This document shows positions 1-7,867 of a DNA stretch of 41,765 nt, piece by piece. Numbering within the stretch: position 1 is the first letter of the stretch; each line of letters begins with the position of its first letter. The DNA is from an uncultured Clostridia bacterium (GTDB taxonomy: Bacteria; Bacillota; Clostridia; Christensenellales; CAG-314), in assembly GCA_947630455.1 (NCBI GenBank), contig CANRHP010000011.1, positions 1-41,765 of the forward strand, written 5' to 3'. Made by a program: the position numbers and the translations under genes. The notes beneath the pieces are model-generated. The model was not told the origin of the DNA. It made no database searches and worked only from the letters and a program-made list of their open reading frames with translations.

Positions 1-1
1 T

Positions 2-77
2 GGGGAGTTAGCTCAGTTGGGAGAGCATCTGCCTTACAAGCAGGGGGTCACAGGTTCGAGCCCTGTACTCCCCACCA
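2..77 (+). tRNA. tRNA-Val (anticodon TAC)
   Basis: A complete cloverleaf can be folded. The 7-bp acceptor stem pairs 2-8 with 67-73, A74 is the discriminator, and CCA is encoded at 75-77. The D-arm carries GCTC/GAGC. The anticodon stem encloses a 7-base loop with TAC at 35-37, which reads GUA and so valine. The T-arm carries the GGTTCGAGCC motif. The promoter must lie outside the window, because the gene starts at base 2; it may be the last member of a tRNA cluster. Confidence 0.95.
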
Positions 78-109
78 GATTGAGCGGCTGCGTTTAGTGG
101 TCGCAACAG

Positions 110-142
110 AAAAGAGTCCACGCAAGGTGAACTCTTTTTCTA
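110..142 (+). terminator. Intrinsic terminator after tRNA-Val
   Basis: AAAAGAGT at 110-117 pairs with ACTCTTTT at 131-138, with further imperfect pairing inward, and a T-rich stretch follows. It sits about 33 bases past the tRNA CCA end and probably ends the tRNA transcript. Confidence 0.7.
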
Positions 143-168
143 TTGCTTTTTTTACTTGCCGCTCAAGC

Positions 169-264
169 GTGGGCGAGTACAGGACGACGAATTTTGTAGC
201 GCTCCGTACGCTTTGCTCGCTTCACTTACCCTCGCTCCGCTCGGGACGAGCTATGTACTCCCAC
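169..264. repeat. Inverted and direct partial copies of the tRNA-Val 3' end
   Basis: Bases 62-75 are the end of the tRNA T-stem and acceptor. The complement of 169-183 repeats them with a single inserted G. Bases 254-264 (TGTACTCCCAC) repeat 64-75 with one C missing. The two outside copies face each other and form an imperfect inverted repeat around a GC-rich, self-complementary 70-base centre. No coding potential is evident between 140 and 371. This could be debris from integration at the tRNA, or a short structured repeat. Confidence 0.45.
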
Positions 265-371
265 TGCTTATTTACCGTTTTTTTATATTAAGTTACGTCC
301 AAATCCGTACTGTAAATAACGTTGCTAAATTACAAATAAAACGAATATCAGAGCAGACATACTAAATCGTA

Positions 372-626
372 TTACCCAATGCAATATATGTATTTTTTCA
401 AAATTAAGCCGTTAGCAATTCCATAGGCCATAAATAGTATAAGGCTTGTCAGCAATACTGCCCAATGGCTTTGAGCAACGAAAAAAAACACTGTATGGAC
501 AATTGCTACATCGATACCCAATATCGCCAGCAATTTTGTTAGCTTGAGTTTATCGTTTTTCACAAAAAGAGTTGCAAACATCAGTATACAGTACAATAAA
601 AGTAAAATTATACTACTTATTTTCAT
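372..626 (-). CDS. Small three-helix membrane protein
   Basis: This 84-residue protein, starting MKISSIIL, has about three hydrophobic segments, roughly residues 4-20, 29-51 and 54-74. A Lys-rich loop follows the first and a short Lys-containing tail follows the third. The ATG at 626 is chosen because GGAG lies six bases before it; a TTG four codons upstream is less likely. It overlaps the end of the MerR gene by 14 bases, so the two are probably translationally coupled and co-transcribed. No family is recognised. A regulator paired with a small membrane protein suggests the regulator controls it, but the substrate and function are unknown. Confidence 0.65.
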   Translation of the reverse strand: MKISSIILLLLYCILMFATLFVKNDKLKLTKLLAILGIDVAIVHTVFFFVAQSHWAVLLTSLILFMAYGIANGLILKKYIYCIG

Positions 627-981
627 TTGCCACTCCAATAAGTTTGTGTTTCATATTTTCCAGCAACAGTTGCGATTCGGCAATTTCTTTTGTGCGAATT
701 TGGGTGCGTTCTATTGCCTTATCTATAACAGTAGATATCGAATCCATTTGTTCTCGGCTCAAATCCATTGGGTCAACTTCGATTGATAAAAACAACTTAA
801 TTTCAGATATTGATAGTCTTGCCAATCGCAATTTTTTGATTGCCATGAGCGTTTCAAGTGCTTGCTGACTGTAATTTTTGAAGTAAGCACGTTTTTCTAC
901 TTCAATAAGCCCTATACGCTCGTAATATCTTATTGTATCAATAGTAAGACCACATTGTTTTACCACATCTTGTATTGTCAT
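613..981 (-). CDS. MerR-family transcriptional regulator
   Basis: This 122-residue protein opens with a MerR winged-helix domain: MTIQDVVKQCGLTIDTIRYY, then ERIGLIEVEKR, with the TIRYYERIGL signature near residues 15-24. A long dimerisation helix follows, about residues 75-118. The only cysteine is in the DNA-binding domain, so it is not an obvious metal or thiol sensor of the MerR/NmlR type. The length fits the short subgroup with no large ligand domain. A GAGG-like ribosome site precedes the ATG. The promoter has a palindrome between -10 and -35, the usual MerR operator position, so autoregulation is likely. The downstream membrane protein is its probable target. Confidence 0.85.
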   Translation of the reverse strand: MTIQDVVKQCGLTIDTIRYYERIGLIEVEKRAYFKNYSQQALETLMAIKKLRLARLSISEIKLFLSIEVDPMDLSREQMDSISTVIDKAIERTQIRTKEIAESQLLLENMKHKLIGVANENK

Positions 982-998
982 TCTCCACCTCTGAATAA

Positions 999-1028
999 AT
1001 CATACAATATGGAGTAACTCCACATCAA
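999..1028 (-). promoter_or_regulatory. MerR-type promoter with palindromic operator
   Basis: On the minus strand a TTGATG -35 (1023-1028) and a TATGAT -10 (999-1004) are separated by 18 bases. The perfect palindrome TGGAGTTACTCCA (1010-1022) lies inside the spacer. MerR-family regulators bind such dyads in overlong spacers and realign the promoter, so this is the likely autoregulatory site of the adjacent regulator. Confidence 0.7.
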
Positions 1029-1521
1029 GAGTTTTATTGTAAGTTCTTCAAAATAATATAATCAAAATTCGTTTTGGGTTGCCTAATGTCCACTAAGCGC
1101 GCGGACTTGCATTGAAGTCGCATAATAAAGGAACGTGCAGGATGAGTTTCTTTTATTTACCTCCCCTAACTTTGTGTTGCACCCCATAGTTGGGGGGGGG
1201 GAGTAAAATGTAAAATGCCAAACGGCAGCAGTTATAAGCGTAATTTTCAAACCGGCGCTTTAGAGGCGCAGTCGGCAAGCAAGCTTGCGGTACAGCCGAG
1301 GCTTGCAGGCTTGGTCTAACAATTGACGAACGATTCATTTGTGTGGATGTGCGATCGCGAAAAAACGCGGCGAATTGGCTGTATGCCACAGCAAATACGG
1401 TGCACAGCAGTATATCGCCCGCAATGCGAGTTCCGGATAGTATGAATTTCGGCCGAGTCTGAATATAACATTAAAATTCGTCCCAAAATACGCCTTTTGA
1501 GAAGCAATTTCCCGCAAAGTG
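1029..1521. other. Intergenic stretch without a recognised gene
   Basis: No open frame here looks convincingly coding. Visible elements are a run of ten G at 1192-1201, a hairpin pairing CCCCTAACT near 1163 with AGTTGGGGG near 1188, and a GC-rich palindrome with GCAAGC/GCTTGC near 1276. A 34-codon frame starts at an ATG near 1215, after the G-run, which could act as a ribosome site, but it matches nothing known to me. This may be decayed coding sequence. Confidence 0.4.
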
Positions 1522-1550
1522 TTGACAAAATAATGCATTTTCACTATGAT
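1522..1550 (+). promoter_or_regulatory. Sigma-A promoter of the ABC/Ig-like operon
   Basis: TTGACA (1522-1527), a 17-base spacer and TATGAT (1545-1550) make a near-consensus housekeeping promoter. The predicted transcript has a leader of about 160 bases before the ATP-binding gene. The leader holds two small hairpins, an AAAATAAG/CTTATTTT dyad near 1580 and a perfect GACAAAA/TTTTGTC stem at 1625-1640. Neither is followed by a U-run. Confidence 0.8.
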
Positions 1551-1715
1551 ATATAAGTCAAAGTTGTATTTATTATGCGAAAAATAAGACTTATTTTCTC
1601 ATCGTTAAACGGTGGTGGAAATGTGACAAAATCTTTTGTCGCGAGCCACCAATGTATTTATCGAAAGAGACACATAATAACAACAAAGACAAAATAAACA
1701 AACAGAGAGAAAATT

Positions 1716-2558
1716 ATGCAAAAACTCAAGAAACAAACGGTAACGGCGGAGCAAGACGCCCCGCAACAAAAAGAACAGTCCGAAGCTCAAGTGCCCGTTG
1801 TGGAAATTGTAGGGCTGTGCAAAAAGTATTCCAAAAAAGCGGATTACGCCGTGCGTGACGTAACTTTCAGCTGCTACGCGGGCGAAATTGTCGGCTTGCT
1901 CGGTCACAACGGCGCAGGTAAGTCCACAACGCTCAAGTGTCTCGAGGGTATGCTGCCCTATGAAGAGGGCGAGATCCGTATTGACGGTCACGACGTCAAA
2001 AAAGAGCCCATTGCCGCCAAGGAAAATATGGGTTTTGTAACCGACAATCATGCTGTGTTTGTCAAAATGACGGGCATGGAATACCTGTCATTTATGTCCA
2101 CCGTGTACAAAGTGCCTCAAGAGGTGCGTCGTGAGCGTTACGAGGCTTTGGAAAAGGTGTTTTGCCTTGGATCGGCCGTCAACAACCTCATCTCATCCTA
2201 TTCGCACGGTATGCGTCAAAAAATCTGCATGATGGGCTCACTTATGCATCAGCCCCGCTTGTGGATACTGGATGAACCGTTGACCGGTTTGGATCCGCGG
2301 ACGATGAAAGCTGTGCGCGAATACATGAAGGAATATGCCGCCCGCGGCAACTGTATTATTTTCAGCTCACACGCGCTCGGCAATGTTGCGCAAATCTGCG
2401 ACAGAGTAGTGCTTATTCGTCGCGGAAAGCAGATTGACGCGCTCAACATCAAGCAAATGATGCAGGAAAATCCCAACTTCGACTTTGAAGGATTCTTCCT
2501 CGAAGGAGAACGTCAGGCAGAGGAAGAGCTGCACGAAGCAGCAAACGGTGAAGCATAA
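1716..2558 (+). CDS. ABC transporter ATP-binding protein
   Basis: This 280-residue cytoplasmic ATPase powers the adjacent permease. The Walker A motif GHNGAGKST is at about 63-71, the Q-loop position carries a variant (FVTDN near 107-111), the signature SYSHGMRQ is at 162-168, and Walker B WILDEP is near 183-188, followed by the D-loop. The H-loop SSHALG is near 222. A charged 25-residue N-terminal extension precedes the fold. This arrangement is typical of ABC-2 type exporter ATPases such as the NatA/BcrA group. The stop codon overlaps the permease start (TAATG), so translation is coupled. The substrate is unknown, but the third gene of the operon encodes a large secreted protein, so export or surface assembly is plausible. 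Confidence 0.92.
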   Translation: MQKLKKQTVTAEQDAPQQKEQSEAQVPVVEIVGLCKKYSKKADYAVRDVTFSCYAGEIVGLLGHNGAGKSTTLKCLEGMLPYEEGEIRIDGHDVKKEPIAAKENMGFVTDNHAVFVKMTGMEYLSFMSTVYKVPQEVRRERYEALEKVFCLGSAVNNLISSYSHGMRQKICMMGSLMHQPRLWILDEPLTGLDPRTMKAVREYMKEYAARGNCIIFSSHALGNVAQICDRVVLIRRGKQIDALNIKQMMQENPNFDFEGFFLEGERQAEEELHEAANGEA

Positions 2559-4306
2559 TGAAACATCTTGATACAGCGCTAGTTAGAGCGCTACTCAAAA
2601 AACAGCGTATAGAATCCGCTTACCGTTTCCGTCGCGGCAAATTCGATGTGATGGGATTTTTACTCAGCCTGTTGCTTATCGCCGCAATTGTTGCATTGTT
2701 TGTGGTATTCTTTGGCAAATTCGTCGGTATCTACACCAGCGTCAAGGGTGTTTTCGGGGTGGAAGGCTCCGAATTGACAGCTATGCTGCACCCCGAACTC
2801 CGCACTTACGAATTGCTGACGCTTCTCTATGCAGTAGTATTTATATTTATGACGGTGAGCGCAATTACTCAAATAAACCGTCAGATTTTCGATGCGGACG
2901 GCGCGCGTCTTTATTCCGCCATGCCCATTGACGCCACATCTCTATATGTGGCAAAGACTATAGCCATTTATCTTTCTCAGTTGGCTGTTTCCGTTGTAGT
3001 GGTGCTTACGGTCAATCTCACTGTTGCACTCAACGTGTATGAGCTTGTTGATTTGGGTTGGCAGTTTTGGCTGGTAACGGCTGCTACATGTCTGCTGCTG
3101 CCTCTTTTGACTATAGCAGTGGGATCTATTCTTGCGCTACCCTTCCATTGGTTTAAGCAATTGCTTAAAGATCAATTTGCTGTCAACTTCCTTTTGGTAA
3201 CGGCGCTTACGGGCGTGGCGTTTTGGATCTATTCGATAGTACTCAACGCCGTGCAGCAAATGCTGTTGGGAGATGATCTCAAATATTTCTTTGATGAAGT
3301 AAAGATGACTGCCATTGTCAAAACAGTCAGCTGTTTGTATCCCGTAAAATGGATGGTGGATCTGCTTGCAGCAAACATTCATCCGGCGGAATTGGGCATA
3401 GGGCACAATGCGCTCATTGCGGGATTGGGTATTGCGGCAGTGTTGGTTGTGTGTGTGGTGCTGTCCCTTGTGATGCTGCGTTTCACGCTGCAAAGCGCCT
3501 TGCAGTCGCACAATGTCGGAAGCGGCAGTCTTGCCAAAAAAGGCGGCAATCTTCTCTCCGGCAAACAGGGCTTCTGGGCTCTTGTCAAAAAAGACTTTTT
3601 GCTTATATTCCGCACTCCGGCATACATGTTCAGCTATCTTTCGGTAGCCGTAGTGATGCCCTTGATGGTTTATTTCTGTATGACAGTAGGCTCTTCGTTG
3701 ATAGAAAGTCTTATCGGCTTGAAAGCAGACCTTGAGTTGGCGCTGTTTTTGACGCTGCTGTTTGGCGCTCTTACCAATATTTTCTGCGCTACCAACGTCA
3801 GTCGCGACGGCGAAATGTTCTATATAGTAAAAGCATTTCCGTTGTCCTACAAAACGGTGTTCTTCTCCAAAATACTGCTGTGCATGTTGGTTACTGCTGT
3901 TTCGCAGTTGGCAAGCGCCATTGTCCTTTCAGTAACGGGACTGGTAAGCTGGTATGTCGGTGCGTTTCTGTTTTTCGTGGGAACGGTATTCGGATTTGTC
4001 AACATCTGCGTTGCCACACGCTACGATTTCAACCATGCACGTTTCTCTACCGAGGAGGACGGCGAAATTACCGAATCCAACGGTGTTGTGTCCACGATTA
4101 TTGTGTTCGGAATGTTGACTGCGTTTATTGTTGGCGGCATTCTGCTTGTTTTGCGCGTAGTAACGGAGCTAAAACAATTGTCCCTTGGTTGGCTGACATA
4201 CCTATTGGGCGGATTTATTGCCGTTGTGAGCGCCGGCTTTGCTTACTTCTATTTTGTGGGCAAGCTCGATGAAAAATATTATCGATTTGAAGGAGGGGAA
4301 ATCTGA
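2558..4306 (+). CDS. ABC-2 type exporter permease
   Basis: This 582-residue polytopic protein has roughly twelve hydrophobic segments in two sets of about six. A cytoplasmic stretch with the motif GNLLSGKQGFWALVKKDF near the middle starts the second half. This matches fused, double-length ABC-2 exporter permeases of Bacillota rather than the single-domain form of about 250 residues. It overlaps the ATPase gene and the following gene by one base each (TAATG and TGATG), so the three products are probably made in fixed ratio. The substrate cannot be deduced. The family assignment rests on topology and on the neighbouring ATPase. Confidence 0.88.
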   Translation: MKHLDTALVRALLKKQRIESAYRFRRGKFDVMGFLLSLLLIAAIVALFVVFFGKFVGIYTSVKGVFGVEGSELTAMLHPELRTYELLTLLYAVVFIFMTVSAITQINRQIFDADGARLYSAMPIDATSLYVAKTIAIYLSQLAVSVVVVLTVNLTVALNVYELVDLGWQFWLVTAATCLLLPLLTIAVGSILALPFHWFKQLLKDQFAVNFLLVTALTGVAFWIYSIVLNAVQQMLLGDDLKYFFDEVKMTAIVKTVSCLYPVKWMVDLLAANIHPAELGIGHNALIAGLGIAAVLVVCVVLSLVMLRFTLQSALQSHNVGSGSLAKKGGNLLSGKQGFWALVKKDFLLIFRTPAYMFSYLSVAVVMPLMVYFCMTVGSSLIESLIGLKADLELALFLTLLFGALTNIFCATNVSRDGEMFYIVKAFPLSYKTVFFSKILLCMLVTAVSQLASAIVLSVTGLVSWYVGAFLFFVGTVFGFVNICVATRYDFNHARFSTEEDGEITESNGVVSTIIVFGMLTAFIVGGILLVLRVVTELKQLSLGWLTYLLGGFIAVVSAGFAYFYFVGKLDEKYYRFEGGEI

Positions 4307-7300
4307 TGAGAAAAACCGTCATTGCATTGATGTTGGTACTCCCGATGCTGTTTGTGTTGGTTATCTTTTCCTCTGTCAACATAGTAAGCATCAGTGTACC
4401 GGTGTCCGTCAGCGGTATTCGTATTTATGCCGACGGCGATCCGTGGCAGGAAAACGATGTGTTGGAAATGGATCACACAAACAACTCCGACAGGCATATC
4501 ATCACCGCACAGGTGACGCCTGCCAATGCTTCCAACAAGGATTATACATTGCAAAGTGACAATCCCGAGGTACTGGAGGTGACTGCAAGCGGCGAGGTGC
4601 AAACGCACGGGCACGGCACTGCAAATATCATTGCCACCAGTAAAGACGGCGGTTATACCGACAAAATTCCCGTTGTTGTAAATGCGGGCTTGGTATACGG
4701 AATAAACTTCACGCTGTTCGATTCCAATGGCGATGTGGTTCCGCTTAACTCCAATTACTCGATGCCGGCCGCAGAGAAAATAAAAACAGGGTATTATAAG
4801 TACAATATTACCTTCATCGGTGGTGATTCGCGTGAATATACGCTCAAAAATGACGAGAATTCTGCCGCCTATGCTGATGTGCGCGTTGCCGAACAGGGAA
4901 TTTTGCTGCCCTTCGGCGGTACCGTTAAATTGAAATTGGATATTCCCAACGCTTACGACGGCCGCGGAGCCAACGGACTCAGCTATGACATCAGCTTGAA
5001 TGTTAACACTCCCACATCCGAAACCGGCATACTTGTAAACGGTGAGCCGGATGGCGCCGTTACAGCGCTTACAAAGGGGTCAACGGAAACAGTGCTTTTT
5101 GTTCAATGTGACGGAGAACCCACTATTACGGGAGATGGTATCATAAGCTGCGAATGTTTGACTCATGGCAGCGCAAGAGCCGCCGGCAGCAGGCAGCATC
5201 TGTTGAAAGTCAATTTGAACAAGAGCTTTAGCGGTGACGTGATAAATGCAACGCTCACTGCCAACGGCAAAACGGTGCATGTAATGCTTACTTTTGCCGA
5301 CTTCGACTTTACGCTGCGCGGCGACAATCTGAAAGAAAACGTTGAGGGATCTGTCGACTACACGCTTACCGTGCTCAAAAACACCGCCGTATCGCTGCAT
5401 GCAGTTCCCGTAGCGGAATCGCAAAATGTACGGTTCGAATGGAGCGTTGCTCCAAACGGCAAAGCCACAATAGCCGCTTCGGATGAAGTGGGACAAACGG
5501 CATCCTTCAAGTCCACCGAGGACGGATCCTATACAATAACAGTAAACGCAATGCGCGAAGGCGAGCTGCTCGATTCCAAAACGGTGAAGGTGGAATGTGT
5601 TACAAAGGTAAACAGCGTAACTATCACCAACAATCCCAAGACAGACCTTGCCGAACGCTACACAATAGGCGGTTGGCGCTACAACGCCAATTTGGAAAAA
5701 GAATCCGGCGGATACCTGCTCAATCTGCTTGTGTCCAAACAGGGCAGTGCCCCCGTACGTGATGACGCGACAAATATAGAATTTGACAGTACGGACAAAA
5801 CCATTGCCGATGTTGAAATCAGAAACAATCGTGCATATATAGTAGCGCATGGCACAGATGTTGTCACAATCACCGCAAAGTGGGCGTACCGCGACACCTT
5901 CAACAACGTTACATCGCTGACTTCCGATTTTACTGTGAACGTAGTGAGTGACGCAATAGAAGTGAGCAATTATCCCGAGCTTCGCAAGGCTACCGAGGAC
6001 GGTCAAAAAGTGGTGCTGACCAAAAACATTGCTTTGGGCACCAACGCCGATTATGATGCGTCGATAACTATGCCTACCGACAGAAGCTCGCCCACCTACC
6101 AAAGCGATATGCAGGCATACCGCAGCAATATCAACAATGTTCTTCCCATAAGTCAACGTCAGTCGATAGTGGATGGGCACAGATACTTTTCAACCTACAA
6201 TACCGAGTGGTATAAGCAATCGGGAAATGCGTCCGAAGCCTTTGTCAAGTATGCAATGGAATTCAAGGCGGATGTGTACGGCAACGGTTTCAATATCGAC
6301 GCCGAATTCCTCTCAAACGCTCAGGATGGCGCAGGTACACCGTTGATATTCCGTGGACCATTGGTGTTTGTGGAGTACAGGGGTGTGGCAACCGTTGCAG
6401 GACAAGACAATTGCTCTTTCCTTATTCGCACAGACGGAGTCAAGCTGTACGGCGTAAATCTGCTTGGCTGCAGCGACAGCTCGCTTCTGGATGACAATGG
6501 ACAGTATGAGTTGAACAAGCTCAACAAGATCGGAACCACCTTGGAGGTCAATGCCGACTGCGATATCATCAACTGCCGCATACGTAACGGACGCAACGTC
6601 GTTCGCGTCTACGGCGGCAACAGCAACGGCAGCAGCTATCAAACTCTTGCAATACCTGCAAAGGATTTGGATTCCACCGAACAAATTGTGGTCAAGATAG
6701 AGGGCTGCATCATCACCCAGGGCAGAGAATTTATTGTCAAGGTCGGTACAAACAAATCCTTGCAAGCAAGCTTGTCCAACGGACAAGAGCCAAAATTGAC
6801 GGATGAAAGAGGCGTTGCATACAAGGAAAATAGCAAGGTTGTCGATGGAAAGACATATTATACCAACAACTATGACGTGGGCAGCACCGACAGAAGCAGC
6901 TTTTTCTATCGTCGTTACGTAATGACCGATCTCACAATCAAAAACTCTGTGCTTGAAACCAGCGGTTTGTTCTGTGTCGGTGTGGAGAGCAACTTCTCTG
7001 GCGACTTGCTGTATGAAGGTGCTAGCGCAATGCCCTACGCGAAGATGCCAAACATGGAGTGGTGGCACAAATCCGGCGGCACATCGTTTGCAAGCATTTT
7101 GCGTTTGGAAGGTGACGTTCGCACCTATGATTGGAAGGACGTAGCAAAGGTGGACAGCAGCACGCTTATTGAAGCGACGGAAGGCAATTCTTTGAGCGAG
7201 TTGATGAAGTTTGATGTTTCCGCTATGCTCAAGGAAGTGGACGGTGATCCCGATTACGCAAGATTGTTGTACAGAGAAGGCAGCAGCACATATGTGCACG

Positions 7301-7572
7301 GAGGAATCGCATTCTACGGCGGCGGACGCAACTATTCGCAAATAGATCTGAGCGGTCTCAGTTCCTCAGTCAACAACCTGCAGCATCTAAGCATCAACAT
7401 CGGTCAGTTTGCAAACGGTGAAGGTGTAGTTGCAAGACAGGCGCAATTGCTTCCTTTGGCAGCCGGTACTCACGACTTCAATTTCTGGATGTACACTGCG
7501 GACTGCGCCAACAATTACGCATGGCAGCAAAACAAATCCTATGACGGAGTTGCCAAGGTACCTCTATTTTAG
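4306..7572 (+). CDS. Large secreted Ig-like and beta-helix-like protein
   Basis: This 1088-residue protein starts with a basic N-terminus and a hydrophobic segment (about 5-32) that acts as a signal peptide or membrane anchor. A bacterial Ig-like (BIG2-like) unit follows at about 55-125, with the pattern of a NPEVLEVTASGEV core and a GTANIIATSKDG strand. Further Ig-like, beta-rich repeats occur to about 550. The region of about 640-800 has repeated short strands typical of a right-handed beta-helix, including DCDIINCRIRNGRNVV. There is no LPXTG motif and no C-terminal anchor. It is translationally coupled to an ABC exporter, and a strong terminator follows. The function is unknown; a surface or adhesion component handled by the ABC pair is an inference. 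Confidence 0.8.
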   Translation: MRKTVIALMLVLPMLFVLVIFSSVNIVSISVPVSVSGIRIYADGDPWQENDVLEMDHTNNSDRHIITAQVTPANASNKDYTLQSDNPEVLEVTASGEVQTHGHGTANIIATSKDGGYTDKIPVVVNAGLVYGINFTLFDSNGDVVPLNSNYSMPAAEKIKTGYYKYNITFIGGDSREYTLKNDENSAAYADVRVAEQGILLPFGGTVKLKLDIPNAYDGRGANGLSYDISLNVNTPTSETGILVNGEPDGAVTALTKGSTETVLFVQCDGEPTITGDGIISCECLTHGSARAAGSRQHLLKVNLNKSFSGDVINATLTANGKTVHVMLTFADFDFTLRGDNLKENVEGSVDYTLTVLKNTAVSLHAVPVAESQNVRFEWSVAPNGKATIAASDEVGQTASFKSTEDGSYTITVNAMREGELLDSKTVKVECVTKVNSVTITNNPKTDLAERYTIGGWRYNANLEKESGGYLLNLLVSKQGSAPVRDDATNIEFDSTDKTIADVEIRNNRAYIVAHGTDVVTITAKWAYRDTFNNVTSLTSDFTVNVVSDAIEVSNYPELRKATEDGQKVVLTKNIALGTNADYDASITMPTDRSSPTYQSDMQAYRSNINNVLPISQRQSIVDGHRYFSTYNTEWYKQSGNASEAFVKYAMEFKADVYGNGFNIDAEFLSNAQDGAGTPLIFRGPLVFVEYRGVATVAGQDNCSFLIRTDGVKLYGVNLLGCSDSSLLDDNGQYELNKLNKIGTTLEVNADCDIINCRIRNGRNVVRVYGGNSNGSSYQTLAIPAKDLDSTEQIVVKIEGCIITQGREFIVKVGTNKSLQASLSNGQEPKLTDERGVAYKENSKVVDGKTYYTNNYDVGSTDRSSFFYRRYVMTDLTIKNSVLETSGLFCVGVESNFSGDLLYEGASAMPYAKMPNMEWWHKSGGTSFASILRLEGDVRTYDWKDVAKVDSSTLIEATEGNSLSELMKFDVSAMLKEVDGDPDYARLLYREGSSTYVHGGIAFYGGGRNYSQIDLSGLSSSVNNLQHLSINIGQFANGEGVVARQAQLLPLAAGTHDFNFWMYTADCANNYAWQQNKSYDGVAKVPLF

Positions 7573-7590
7573 AGTTGACAAACACAAATC

Positions 7591-7622
7591 AAAACGCTTT
7601 TCCTGCGGGGAAAGCGTTTTTC
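7591..7622 (+). terminator. Intrinsic terminator of the ABC/Ig-like operon
   Basis: AAAACGCTTTTCC (7591-7603) pairs with GGGAAAGCGTTTT (7608-7620) around a TGCG loop, and T residues follow. It lies 19 bases after the stop codon and separates this operon from the riboswitch unit. Confidence 0.9.
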
Positions 7623-7647
7623 TTCGGAGTGCAATATTATATTATTC

Positions 7648-7676
7648 TTGACAATATTTTTATACGGTGGTACAAT
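7648..7676 (+). promoter_or_regulatory. Sigma-A promoter of the SAM-riboswitch operon
   Basis: TTGACA (7648-7653), a 17-base spacer and TACAAT (7671-7676) are almost consensus. The predicted start is near A7683, so the transcript begins just before the 5' strand of the riboswitch P1 stem. Confidence 0.88.
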
Positions 7677-7682
7677 ACAAAC

Positions 7683-7829
7683 AGCCTATCGAGAGTGACG
7701 GAGAGACGGACTCTGTGAAGTCACAGCAACCTAAAATATTGTTAGGTGCTAAATTCCGCGACGCAAGTCGAAAGATGGGACTGCGAAGGGCTGTTTGTCG
7801 CGTCTTGTCAGTGGGCAGGACGCTTTTTT
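7683..7829 (+). promoter_or_regulatory. SAM riboswitch (SAM-I clan) with intrinsic terminator
   Basis: P1 pairs CCTATC (7685-7690) with GATGGG (7774-7779). P2 pairs GTGAC (7695-7699) with GTCAC (7720-7724). P3 pairs AGCAACCTA (7725-7733) with TAGGTGCT (7743-7750). P4 is CGAC-GCAA-GTCG (7759-7770). A pseudoknot pairs CGGA (7707-7710) with TCCG (7755-7758). The GTGAA and GGTGCTAAATTCC segments fit the SAM-I clan; I cannot exclude the SAM-IV-like subtype. A terminator of nine pairs (7800-7808 with 7815-7823) followed by six T lies before metK. An antiterminator can form from GAC/GCGA (7779-7786) with TCGC/GTC (7798-7804). It uses the last P1 base, so SAM binding should favour termination. Confidence 0.93.
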
Positions 7830-7867
7830 AACGGAGCTTTGGCGCGATAGGTAACATAGGAGAAAGT

